In this document: positions 27,364 to 38,371 of the stretch, one piece after another
Layout: each line of letters begins with the position of its first letter
How positions within the stretch are numbered: the stretch's first letter is position 1
Assembly: GCA_963971425.1 (NCBI GenBank)
Contig: OZ020515.1
Location: forward strand, 15,268,291 to 15,332,290
Length of the DNA: 64,000 nt
DNA from: Bryoerythrophyllum caledonicum
Taxonomy: Eukaryota > Streptophyta > Bryopsida > Pottiales > Pottiaceae
Direction of reading: 5' to 3'
Position numbers and translations under genes: made by a program
The notes under the pieces: generated by a model
Database searches by the model: none
Seen by the model: only the letters and a program-made list of their open reading frames with translations
Told to the model about the DNA's origin: nothing

Positions 27364-29837
27364 TTAGGCCTTGAAAGGCAGCTCTGGAACTACACCGACG
27401 TCCTCATCGTCGCTGCTTGCCAGGGGCTCATCACTAGTCTGCATCACAACAACCAGAAAGGGGAAAAAGGGAATCATCAAAAGACTGTAGCGACACGTAA
27501 AGCAAACCACTAACTACACAGAGAAAGGTAATCCTTCATGCGCATGGATATGGGATGGTTCAGGACTCTTGGCAAGGCGAACCTTGTCAAGCAGAGAAGA
27601 CTGACGCAGCATGTGTTCAGGTCGAGACTTGAGGTCAGCCCTGAAATAGCACCGAGTGGGTGAAAATCACAGTTTAGCAGAAGAAACCAACCAACGCATA
27701 CGGTAGAGGGCACTATTCCGGTTAGTATGAGCGCTACGAGAATGATTTTCATACAACAAAAATATCCACACAGTGACCTTAAGAGTGAGCAGCTCAGATT
27801 CATTCTTATCATACTTTTGGTATATTCATCCATTCTTGTACGCACATCACCAACCAATCCACCAATTTGGTAATGTTCCATCGCATACTCAAGCCTAAGG
27901 CTAATAGCATTTCCACCATTCCCATCCATTAAACTCCCCATTCCCAGATATGCAAAACAGCAGACCCTGAATTTTCCATGCTTGTAAAATTCAAGGTCCC
28001 CTTTCGCAGATTTGCGGATGGGAGTTGCATGGCTGGGGATGCTCTACGGAGTTGGACACAAGTGCATTCCCAGGATGGGAGACGGTCACAGGTCCCTAGC
28101 AGGACTAGTATGCTCCTACAGAAAGGAAAACGAAGATTGTGGCACCCACCTTATCAGGCACCGAAGCTTGGCTCGCCGAAGCTTGGCTCAGCAAGTGCTT
28201 CGGCCGGGAGTTGAGGTCGATCATCCCAGACTGGTTTTGGTGCTGGCAGTCGTCCAGCAACAAAGACTCCTCGTCGCCGGCCGCAACAGCAGTAGCTGGA
28301 GCATTGCTGTCGTCTTGATCACAGCTGGGTTTCGACGCAGGCAACCCTGCCCGAACCTCCTCATCGTGGTGGTGATGGTGGTGATGGTGGTGGTAATGGT
28401 GGTGATGGTGCTGGTCATGGAGCACCCCATTCTTGTCGTTGGTCGGGTTGTTGGTCTGGTCTGCCTGTTGCTTGTCAGCGTCTGCAGTGTCTTCGAATCT
28501 GGGCTTTCTGAGCGGAAGCTGCAGTTCGTGGAACGGTCATTAGAATGAGCCTCATGGAACAACATTAGCCTGGAGCACAGAACTAGAAAATCATCCGCCT
28601 ACCCATGTGATGCTTGGGACATAACTCATGAATATCCATGAGTATTCCCGAAGATATCAAGCAGGTGGTCGAGAAAAAGGCGAGCATTTCGTTTTCCTCC
28701 CTAAGCAAGGAAATCCAAAACCCGTACAAGGCCAAACAAACGGCTGTGTAACTCAACAAAAAATCACAAAACGAAGATGAAACTCATGAGCTAAGATCTT
28801 TTTTTCTGAAAAACAAAAGAACCCCCTAAAATTGTTCTTGGAGATACTATCCAAAACCTAGAAGCCAACGTTGCTATAATTAGATGCGGAAAGGATGAAT
28901 CTCTTTTGTGAGTAAGATTGAACGCTTGCCTCCACTCTCTGTCCCATCATGAGGTACCGCTCGTGTGCCTTCTTCCCTCCAACATGAACATCCATGTCGC
29001 ACTGAAGGCACAAGGACGTCCCATCAACTCCACAGAAAAAAAACGCTGCACCAAAAGAATGATCCAAGGTGAGGCATGTACATGAAACTCAAGTACGAGG
29101 ACCATGGATTAGGAATTAGTAGATACACAAGGAGGTTGATCTGATGTACCTGGGGCATTCTCACAAATATCGCAACGGGGCACGGCTCTGGATTCTGTCA
29201 GCTCGAGTCGCACATGCCTGTTGGCTAGCTTGTTGCAACTGTGAACCTATTCATCCACGCAGATGCACTGGTGAGTCTTCACATCTCAAGTTCCATACCC
29301 CACATCGACAATTCGACATGCGTGCCCATGAATTGAGACATGTTCTATGTGACAAATACACATGATATGCGATCTTTCATCGTCTCATCAAATAAAATAC
29401 ATGATAAGATCGGATACGACAAACAGCATCAGAACATGATATTCCCAAAAAATCTCTAGAGTGCCACGTGGCAACCCCTTCATACGAGAACATCCAGCTT
29501 CAAGTCTGACGGCATATTTGATCGAACATAGAAATTTCGTCACATTCCAGAACCGATAATAGGGATGGCGTTCCATCGAGATGGAAAAGGCCAATGAAAA
29601 TGAAGCAAGTAGCCGTCGAAGAGAAGAGATGCAAGTATGTCAGATGGGGAAGAAGAATTAACCGCTGATGAGAGTATTCCTACGATTCGCAGAGGAAGAA
29701 AAACCCGACTGGACACAAGTGCCATGGTGTGATGATCGACATACCTTCTCATCACATTTCATGCAAAGCGCAGCCTCATCCGCCGCGCAAAACAGTCGAG
29801 CGGGAGCCGCCTCACACACATCACACAACGGCCTCAT
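27364..29837 (-). CDS. Double B-box zinc-finger protein (BBX family)
   Basis: My exon model on the minus strand is 29837-29745, 29246-29150, 29045-28930, 28518-28150 and 27438-27364. It encodes 249 residues. The start gives [20 protein letters not shown], a canonical first B-box that continues across intron 1 ([14 protein letters not shown]). The second B-box starts at RCDICENAP and runs through [20 protein letters not shown]; the zinc-binding Cys/His are present. The tail holds a His-rich tract (about 139-153), an IDLN motif, and a C-terminal [11 protein letters not shown] segment. BBX proteins are nuclear transcriptional regulators in light signalling, acting by protein contacts. There is no CCT domain, as in the two-B-box subgroup (BBX18-25). 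Intron 3 would start with GC (GAG|GCAAGC), the only choice I found that keeps phase; reading through adds 23 residues and stops at 28858. The spliced model is preferred because it restores the conserved tail. Confidence 0.85.
28378..28425 (-). repeat. CAC/CAT trinucleotide tract encoding poly-His
   Basis: An impure ATC/ACC repeat on the coding strand gives five His, one Tyr and nine His in BBX exon 4. Two other frames are also open across it, as expected of a low-complexity tract. Confidence 0.85.
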
Positions 29838-30420
29838 CTTGAAACCCTTGCTACGCTTCTTCTCTCAACCCTGCTCTCCGGCACCACCTCTGCCTTATAG
29901 TGATGGTGATCCTACATACCCCCACATGGCCATCTCTACAACCCCTGGCCCCGCAAAGAGATCCATGCACGCTGTCTCTACATACAGCCCATCCCGACAA
30001 CCCTCGCTAGCTAACATGCCAGAGATCAGGCTCCGAAGACATGGCCACCACTTGCCATCCTCTCAATTCATCAACCCTACACGCCTTCTCACCCACATCG
30101 CCAAATGCAAACCTCACAGAAAATCCGCGCACGCCCCAGCCCGACACCTCATATACTGCCCCTGGCTGCGCTTCCGTGCAACCACAGCCACAGGTGCACA
30201 GGAGGCTCGAGAAGCCAAAGAAAAAGCCCAGAAAAGGCCCGAAAAACTCAGAAAAAACAGAGAAAATCTGGGATGGAGGCAAATCGTGAATCGTAAGGGC
30301 GGATGCGACAACGCTGTGCAATGTGTGAAGGAGAATGCATGGGGAGAGTCCCGACTGCGAGGGCGTGCCGGGAAGGGAGGGACGAGCGGCCCTCAGGCGT
30401 CGCAATAAAAGATGCGATGG
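29838..30420 (-). promoter_or_regulatory. 5' UTR / promoter region of the BBX gene
   Basis: This GC-richer stretch lies upstream of the BBX start. Several overlapping open frames on both strands lack protein features and are likely chance. It ends where AT-rich intergenic DNA begins. Confidence 0.4.
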
Positions 30421-30627
30421 GCTCGCGGCGGGCCCCGCGTCGTGTGCGCGTCAGCAGGACCGCGCATTATGTCCCGTTTGTGTGTGGACATGAAGGTCGT
30501 GTGCCCTGTCATCATGATCGCTTGTATTTTATCCGATTCCACCCATACTCGATCGTATTTGGATGCGTATCCACATGCATGGCGGTACCCCACGCGTTGG
30601 TCATACTTTATTCACAATGAAGAATGT

Positions 30628-30790
30628 CCAAAAAATTTGGAAGGTTGTAGGGATTTGTCTAGGTGATACTCATGCAGCGGCGATATCCGTGTAATGCATA
30701 GGTGATAACCGTGTGATATCAAGCTCATATCCGTTGTGTTTGAATCACTGTGATTTGGAAAATTAACTGGTTCGGCAGGGAGGTGTTGAA
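30628..30790 (+). repeat. Right direct repeat flanking the BBX gene
   Basis: This copy repeats the block order of 26481-26650 in the same orientation: GGTGATA units, GTGTTTGAATCACTGTGATT, then GTTCGGCAGGGAGGT. Confidence 0.65.
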
Positions 30791-30893
30791 ACTAAACGAT
30801 ATATGCGGTAGCCGCAAATTCCTTGTAAAATTGGTGATGTCGAACTAAACGATACGTGCGGTATCCACAAATTCCTTGTAAAATTTGTGGTTC
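30785..30893. repeat. About 53-bp tandem duplication
   Basis: GAACTAAACGATAYRTGCGG followed by CAAATTCCTTGTAAAATT occurs twice in a row, with about 90 percent agreement by eye. Confidence 0.8.
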
Positions 30894-30899
30894 CCCATT

Positions 30900-33300
30900 C
30901 AACTCATAATTCTCTTGTCTTTTGTTTCTACATGGAAGACTTGTCTTAGAGCTTTGCAACAATTCAAATACATGCTAGGCTACACTTGCAGAAAATTTGA
31001 ATTTATTCTATATATTCTGCATCTAATCACATATAATTAAATATATGCTATGCTATACTTTTTATATGTTTTGTACTTGTTTTTGTTGAATCTCCTTAAA
31101 TATGAAGTAGTCTCCCACCTTCATTGAAGACTCCATTGTGCATCTGTATTATGAAAAAAATGAAATTCTATGTTTCATACACCTTCACTTTCAAATATTT
31201 TTTTACCATCTATAAATACATTTGGTTTTATGTTCACAACCAACGTTGTATGAATTCCTACTTGAAGAAGGAATAAAATTCATGGCTTCTAATCTGTAAA
31301 AGGGCACCATCATTTTTTTGACACTTTCGATGACTAAAACTCTTGACGAGTTGTTTTCTTTCATCTAAAGATAAATTTTTATGAAAATTGTTTGATTAAA
31401 TTGCAATATAAGTCTTGATTTTATTGTAAGAAAATCAAATCAATTTAAGATATTGTGGAATTTTGCCAAGCACTTTAGTGCAAGTGGGTCAAGTCGTAGA
31501 CTCCTTTTTCTTTGTAGGTACTTGGCCATTTGTTGACAATGAAAGGCTGTTTTTAAATACATAAGCAATTTTTTCTTGAAATTATTCCTTTACAAACATT
31601 TTCATAAGATGAAGCTTTTAGTAATTTTAGTTGGAGGCTATTTGATTGGAAACATTTATTGTGGTATATTTCTATTATGAAGTGCCAACAATCAAATTTT
31701 AGGACAAATTTTTGCTCTAGAAATTTACAATCTTCCATTTTTTGAGACTGAAACCTAGTCTACATATGATCCATATCTTCTATAACAAGTGTATCACAAG
31801 TCTTTACATTCATTATCTTCATGTCTTAATTTTATTTACACTCAGGCTCTTCAATTCTCTAGAGTCCACGGAGCTAAAAATGGTTGCTTGTAGTGTAATT
31901 CCTAAAATAAATCCAAAAGCTATATTGTATTTGTTAAAACATTCAATAAAATGGATGTAGGCAAGATAACTTTATTTTTGCTGCAAAAACATTATTCAAT
32001 GTCAAGTAGCACAAAGACTACAAATTCTTGAAAATACAATTTGGTATATCAAAGAATTGTACGTTGGGAAGTATAAGACTACCAAAAAGTTTACACCATG
32101 AAATTTGGCCACACATTTATGTTTCAAGTGCATAGATGGTGGTATTAGTCTCTCCAAAGGTTTTGAATGATTAAACTACCCAAAACGCAAATGTACCATA
32201 GAAAGTTAATCCAAATACATGGAGTTTGAAAACTTTACAGATTGAGATATAAATTTTTAAAGGGGTGTCATCTTTACAGGTTTAGGATCAACATGTGTCA
32301 TTTTTTTTGTGCTGTCAGGTTTGGCGCGTTGGAAGATTTGTGTAGGTTGGTTTATGCGTTATAAACCAACTAGGAGGTTAAGCGGCCAAAGGAAGACGTA
32401 GATTCTAGCTCTAGTTGTTAATTAGAGTTAGTATTATAGTCTTTTGACTTTTAGGGACATTGGTGGTGTCTTTTGACACCTCAATTGGGACTTGGAGTCC
32501 AAATGACCTCCACGTGTAGTTGAAGGAGACTCATCTTTCTCAAGTTGAGTCTCCCACGTGATGGAGTGAGGGAGTGTGTGCGTGCGTGCACTACATTAGC
32601 TTCATTGTTATTATGCAATCATTCTTTAAGAATGGCATTGACTTGACTTTGTTGTATGTTTACAAGTGGATTTCACTTGTTTCTTACTTGAGAAAGATCC
32701 CATTTAGATATGAATGTATTCTTGATGGATTTTTTACACTTAAAACTTAGTTTCTCTTGACTTTGAGGTGTTTTTGAGCAATGTTCTAGTACTGAAATTG
32801 TTGTTGCAAAAGCTCAAGCGTACTTAAAAGAGAATGGATGAAAGTTGGGGATAAGGTTGGAAAAGAATGGTGGAGGAAGGCCATATGCCAACCAACATAG
32901 ATGAAACCGCGTTGACCTTGGATATTCATCCATGATTCGTGGATGAAGTCAGATCCACTTTGGGCGTACTGTTGATGTTGGAGTTTGTTGGAGCTTGCTG
33001 GAGGCTCGCAAGCAGAACTGGAAGGCTGGTGGAGGTGCAACTCGCGTCATAATGGTGGTCAGCTAAAAGTTTAAAGGCAATATCTTGTATTACTAAATAA
33101 GCGTTGTTCGGAAGGAGTCGCGGTAGCAATTATGTTTCGGTGACTCTGGGCTCGTGCAGGCTGGGGGCACATGTGAGTGTGCCGGGGTTGGTGTCTTTGC
33201 CGCCGCTCCAACAGGAGTAGCAGTAACATCAGAGGGTGCAAAGCCAACTAAGTTTATCCAGGACAGCTGCAGCCAAAGCCCCATGATGTGTTCGGGTTCA
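30900..33300. other. Intergenic, repeat-derived
   Basis: There is no supported gene. Segments near 31340-31550 share phrases with the dispersed repeats in SPEF2 intron 20. From about 32300 base composition rises, and 32780-33300 probably belongs to the decayed retroelement, but I recognise no gag domain or LTR end. Confidence 0.4.
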
Positions 33301-33301
33301 A

Positions 33302-33484
33302 AATGCCTTCGGTACGTCCGTCGGGAGTAAGACATTGACGTTGAGACAGACTTTACTGATTGCGGCTGTGTTTGAGTTTTCGGGAGCGCTGATTCTCGGG
33401 CGTGTTTCGACCAAGACTATTGTGGGAGGTATTGCGGACATTAAGCCGTTCGCGGAGAATCCGGAGGTGTATGCATATGGCATG
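33302..33484 (+). pseudogene. PHO4-family phosphate permease exon fragment
   Basis: In frame 33302-33484 the translation reads NAFGTSVGSKTLTLRQTLLI and continues with VFEFSGALILGRVSTKTI and GGIADI, ending YAYGM. These are hallmarks of the PHO4/PHO89 (Na+- or H+-coupled phosphate permease) family, near its N-terminal conserved GANDV..AFGTSVG segment. Only 61 codons are present. The preceding GANDV block cannot be read in frame, and what follows is unrelated. A donor-like AT|GTACGA at the end suggests a single exon captured or left behind. It sits directly before the gypsy pol remnant. Confidence 0.8.
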
Positions 33485-33690
33485 TACGATCCCAACTTGT
33501 TGCAGCGAGAGCGCAACGCGTCGGGTTGTCGGGCAGTTTGTGAAGCGCACACAGTTGTTTGCTCTTATGCGGACGTTCGAGGCGTTCCAGCAACAGCATC
33601 ACTAGTTGCAACACGGAGCCATCACATCGACATCAACATCGTCATAGCTTCCTCACTCACTAGTTCACGTTGTTTGTGTGTCTCACTATG

Positions 33691-34687
33691 TAGGACTTGA
33701 TGGACGTTTTTGCTAGATTGAGGCTCCATGGATTGAAGTTGCACCCTAGTAAGTACAAATTCTACTTTGATCGCATTGAGTATTTAGGCCACATGATTTA
33801 TCCAAGTGGATTAGGTGTGGTAGCTAGCAAAGTGGAAGAAATAATGTCTATTCTTAGACCACAAGATGTTAGTAGGTTGAGAGCATTTTTGGGGTTGTGT
33901 AACTACTATAGAAAGTTTGTCAAAACTTTCAGTGCTATTGTCAAGCCATTAACCATGTTAATAAAGAATGATCAACTTCGGAGCTGGGGAGATGAGCAAG
34001 AGGCGGCCTTTCAACAATTGAAGGGCCGTTTGGCATCAGCACTAGTACTTCGGAGGCCTATAACAGGAAGGATGCACCAGCTATACACAGATTTGAGCGC
34101 GTTGGAGATTTATACAGTATTAACGCAAATGGATGATGACGGCAAGGAATTTGTGATTGTGTATGCTAGCCAGTCGAACAACAACGCGGAAGCTTAGTAT
34201 AGCTTGTATGAAGGGCAATGTTTGGTTTGGAATTGGATTGATGTTGATGAAATATGAAGGGCAATCATCTGAAATGTTGATGGAATATGAAGGGCAGGTG
34301 CGACGTTTTATGCCTGGAGACTATGTGTATTTGCAGCAAGTAGCGCCCACCACCTTGGATGTAATAGCAGGAAGGATAATTTTAAGAGTCTGTGAGGTGA
34401 AGGACTCATGGGTGTTATTGTTGGAGGGTCGTGATGGTAAGATGTAGAAGGATCATACGTTCAATTGTGTGCCTTGCCACTTGCCACACATTGATGGGAC
34501 AATACACTCTAGTCTCTCTCACATCTCTGCTGGATTACGTTGTCGGTTGTGTGGTAGTGCCAAACGGGCAGCCACAATGGTTATTTGTGACTTATGTTCT
34601 ACCATGTGGCATTTAGAATGCTTAATTCCACCTCTTTTGGAGGTACAAGTGGGTCAATGGTCTTATCCTGAGTGTCTAACACGTTAA
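33691..34687 (+). pseudogene. Ty3/gypsy retrotransposon pol remnant with C-terminal PHD-like finger
   Basis: 33691-34197 encodes the end of a gypsy reverse transcriptase and the start of RNase H: HPSKYKF, YLGHMI, LRAFLGLCNYYRKFVKTFS, then LYTDLSALEIYTVLTQ. After an in-frame TAG (34195-34197) the frame continues (YSLYEGQC) and then jumps to the integrase C-terminal region (FMPGDYVYLQQ...ILRVCEV), so the integrase core is deleted. A second in-frame TAG (34445-34447) interrupts DGKM*KDHTFNC. The last 50 residues form CRLCG..., ICDLC...WHLEC...PEC, a PHD-type zinc finger with one Cys of the final pair replaced by Tyr. No LTR pair could be delimited. Confidence 0.85.
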
Positions 34688-34689
34688 GA

Positions 34690-36714
34690 GTCTGAGTGGA
34701 CAAAGTCTAGAGTTAAAAATGTGTTAGAGGCGATTAACGATGGGGCTCTACTTGCACCCGGCCTACCCTTTGTTTGTTGAGTCCTTTAGCGTCTTTTCAT
34801 GTGGACCACATTGATTCTATGGTTTTGAGAGGTTTTCATTCATAGTTATCATTCTGTTTACATATAAACTGTGTGGTTTGCTGGTGTGAAAGGGGATTCA
34901 TCACGGGCAAAGGGGGCAAGTAAAGGGGTACTTGTAGACCCCTTACTACTTCTTGGTGTACGAGGTTATGAGTCATTTATTTCTTTTTCCTAAGTCTAGA
35001 TTGTTGATAATGTGTATGTGTGTATTGTTTTATTGTTTAATAGAGGTAACAATGGTGGTTGTGTCACCGTTACTCTTGAGTTGTCTCTGACTGTGCGTTC
35101 TCACCTGATTAGCACAATGTTATCTTGGCGCGATGCGATTGTGCACGACAGTGCATTATAGGGCGGAAAGTTGTGAGAGAGTTATGTGGTACACAATCTC
35201 ACTGTTGTTCTCATGGCGCTCTCACAACCTTCTCTACCTACCCATCTTTAGCTGACATTGGCACTTGGGACACAAGAGAACACAACATAGACAATGGTTT
35301 GGCATTGGGCACGACATTGAAATAAATTTTCCAATTCAAAAATGCGGTTTTTGGATTCATAAAGCGTTTGCACACATCCATGTGTATTTTACGTAGAGCT
35401 AAATGTCTCCTAAACTAATCATAACACAATCACGTCGTATGCATCACAAAAAGAAGTGATCGCCTGTAATGTACTCCAACAACACATCATGCCTCGATCC
35501 TAAGAACAAAAATAACTCCACCATATTAAAACATTATTGTACACCTCAAAGACTTCTAATATTATTTTTTAAGTATGACAAGTAACTAGATGCATAATTT
35601 TATCAACAAATTTTTTCATCAACTGTAAAGGATCGATACTATGTTTCTCCAAAATCACTCCAAAACTGCCCTTCTGAAATGAGATGCTATTAAACTCATT
35701 CTCACATCTTTTGACCAACTTCAACCATAGGATCTTTAATGGCAAACGTTTGTACTTATGTTGAATCAGTATTAGAATTTGCAACACCTACTTAGTATTG
35801 ATATTAGAATTTTAATAAGATGTCACTTGGGTTGGATTCCAAGTATTATAGAGATATAATCTACATAGACCTAGTATGAGTATGAGTATGAATCTTGCAA
35901 AAATAAAGCCTCAAGGTATCAATATCAAGTATCATAGTAGGTGATGCCAATAGACTATGCACAATGCTATGGTATTATATTAACTTTTGGTGATACAAAT
36001 CTTTTTCAACTTTTTCCTTTCAATAACCTATTTTCACTAAAAAGGATATTGAAACCAAAAAAGCACCTTGATATATTTGTAGCCAAGTAGTATACAAAAA
36101 AAAACACAAAAATTGGCCTATGCATGGAAGAATTGAAATGAGATCAAGACAAATGATCTGGATGATCTTGCAGATGGTGCGACACAATCCACACATGATT
36201 GTCTTCGATGGTAGGCTGTAATATAAATTGTGATAGAGCCAAAGGAGAAACCATGAAGCAAGAATTACCATGCGCAAAAATCTCAAAACAAATCTACATA
36301 GTTGCCGATCTGCGGAGCATTGAAGTAAAGTTGTATACTGGGGTGTCGGGGTTTTCAAGAGGCATGAAGGCGGGGGTGAGTATTGATCTACAGATTGTGA
36401 GTAGGGTACCAAAGGAGGTTATTGAGATTGATTACCAGGAAATACATGTATGAACCAAATATCTCCCCGTCTACATACTACGGGCAATATGGTATTGGGT
36501 ACCATACTTGTACCTTTACTATATACCAGCCCAAAACTGCAATACTAGTCCAACACTAGTTTACACTACTAGCCGTGATTTTCTAATTTTAAGAAAAAAA
36601 AAATCATGCTAGATACATGTCTACCAAATTTTAAAAGAAGAAGATGTCCTTAAAAATCCTGCAATGCGATTATGTGCTGAGAGTTAACAATACACTAACA
36701 AGTTTTGCATATAA
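34690..36714. other. Intergenic; 3' remnant of the retroelement, then AT-rich repeats
   Basis: 34880-34960 has purine-rich GGGCAAAGGGGGCAAG, which resembles a polypurine tract, followed by TGTAGACCCC, a possible LTR start. The LTR was not confirmed. No gene is supported from 35000 to 36700. Confidence 0.35.
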
Positions 36715-37095
36715 CATATCCTTCTCATATTTTTGAAACTCAAAAATCCCTAAGGTAGATGCAAAGATTTCCATTTCCTTTCCAAGAGGATTTTTTAAAT
36801 TTAGGAAATGAACCAATACTCTAATTTTTATAGAACTAATTAAAGTTTTGCTACACTATTTGCCATAGGGTCACACTAAATTGCTGCACTATTTGTATAT
36901 GTCATTGCAAAATGTTTGTAACTTTTGAACGGTAAGTTGGATTTTTACAAAAATTATGTCAATAGAAAGCTACTAAGAAGTTGTCTGCTTGTCATTAAAA
37001 AAAGTCTCAAAAAATCATGCAGAAAATTGGCACTGGGGATTGAGTTGAAACTCCATTTGTCCCCTAAAGGCACAATTGTCCTTCAGGGGTTTTAG
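36715..37095 (-). mobile_element. MITE-like element, inverted relative of 18045-18553
   Basis: The reverse complement follows the element in SPEF2 intron 22 over at least 340 bp (about 18080-18425) and ends in TCCTTCAGGGGTTTTA. The other end is blurred. Confidence 0.5.
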
Positions 37096-37593
37096 GAATT
37101 GTGATTCAAAAATTGTCAATATACATTTTTATTTTTTGTGAAGTGAATTTTTTATAATAGGTGTTGGTAAAATGTTAGGATTAGGGCTCTTTTGAGACAA
37201 GTGCTATGTCCCATATGTGCGGTCTTCATTCCTATTTGTCTAATATTCTAGAATATAAATACAAATAGGAAAACATTTGGAAGCTAAGAGAATTCTATTC
37301 CATGTTTTCAAAACTCTTTCCTCTTCTAGCCCCTAAAAGACAAAGGCATCTTGGAGGAATTTCTACTCTATTGGTTGAAAATGGCCAAGATAAATTTTAG
37401 AGAATGTATCCGTATGATCTTCTTTTAAACTTTTATAAAATGATGTGGTAAATTTTTTGTGAATTTTGACCGTATGGATTGAAAGATAATTGTAGTCTCA
37501 ATGAAAAAAATTGTTACACTTGATCCTTAGGAGCTAGACATACATTACGGTTGTTTCCTCAAATTGCACAAGCAACCTACTTGAAGGCATCAA

Positions 37594-37800
37594 TTACACC
37601 ATGTTCCGTAAAGCTCGAAGTATTATATCCATCATGTCCTTTAACCCTTTAAGGCTTAACGACCATGTATGGGTCATTTTGGCACAAGAACCTTTGTAGC
37701 AAGCTCTATAGGCCACCTCATAGGAAATAATATTTGGAGGAAGATGGGCATCTATTGAGACCATCGCCACAATAATTGGTGCAAGCATAGAGGAGCTATA
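37594..37800 (-). pseudogene. Unknown TE-derived peptide fragment (VSIDAHLPP)
   Basis: A minus-strand frame reads VAMVSIDAHLPPNIISYEVA. A related fragment, VSIGAHLPPP, lies on the plus strand at 51930-52090. I do not recognise the protein. The two fragments flank transposon copy 1, so they may be part of the DNA it inserted into or of a longer, decayed end. Confidence 0.4.
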
Positions 37801-37832
37801 AACACGCAATTAAGCAATTATGCACTTGGCCA
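37801..37832 (+). repeat. Left terminal inverted repeat, copy 1
   Basis: 32 bp beginning AACACGCAATTAAGCAATTA and ending GGCCA. It is identical to the start of copy 3 and to the reverse complement of 59331-59362. Confidence 0.85.
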
Positions 37833-38371
37833 TTTAAAAGTGCACTTGGGTACAACGGCGGCCATTGCGAACAAAAGTGGCAAAATTGAAAAAAAAAAAA
37901 AAAATCAAAGAAAAAAAACGTTTTCCAAAGGAAAAAAATTGAGCTTCTGCAACAATATTACGTACAATCATGGTTGTTCATATTGGAAGCGATTTTTTGG
38001 CATTTTCAACTATTTTGAGGTGGCCCCTCGTTAATACTAGATAAATGTGTTTTTAATATAGTTTCACAATATTTTAAAGATAGATTTGAAGGATTTTAGT
38101 ATATAAACAGGCGTAATTACAAAAAAACATACTTTATGCAAGGGTTGGCAGTTGATTAAAAGATATTCTACGTAGTACATAATGCATACAATGGTGGAAA
38201 CTAAATATAGATGCTTCAACAATTGGACTTAGCACCAATAGTAAACACATATTTACTCTAAAAGATTAATGACATAGCGTCTTACATCACCCTTAGAATA
38301 TACTACTCTTATACATACACTATATATCAATTACCATACACAACTAGTATACTCTCAAAAAGGCACACTAT

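Noticed and set aside
27510..27941. 143-codon minus-strand frame near the BBX gene
   Set aside because: It lies inside BBX intron 4 in my model and has no recognisable domain.
28012..28548. 178-codon plus-strand frame
   Set aside because: It is the antisense of BBX exon 4 and its His tract.
29668..30408. 246-codon plus-strand frame
   Set aside because: It is antisense to BBX exon 1 and the promoter; GC-rich DNA gives long chance frames.
34880..35340. LTR of the gypsy remnant
   Set aside because: A polypurine-like tract and TGTAG start are seen, but no matching second LTR was found.
36020..36453. Overlapping frames on both strands
   Set aside because: No motif, no splice structure and no copy elsewhere in the window.
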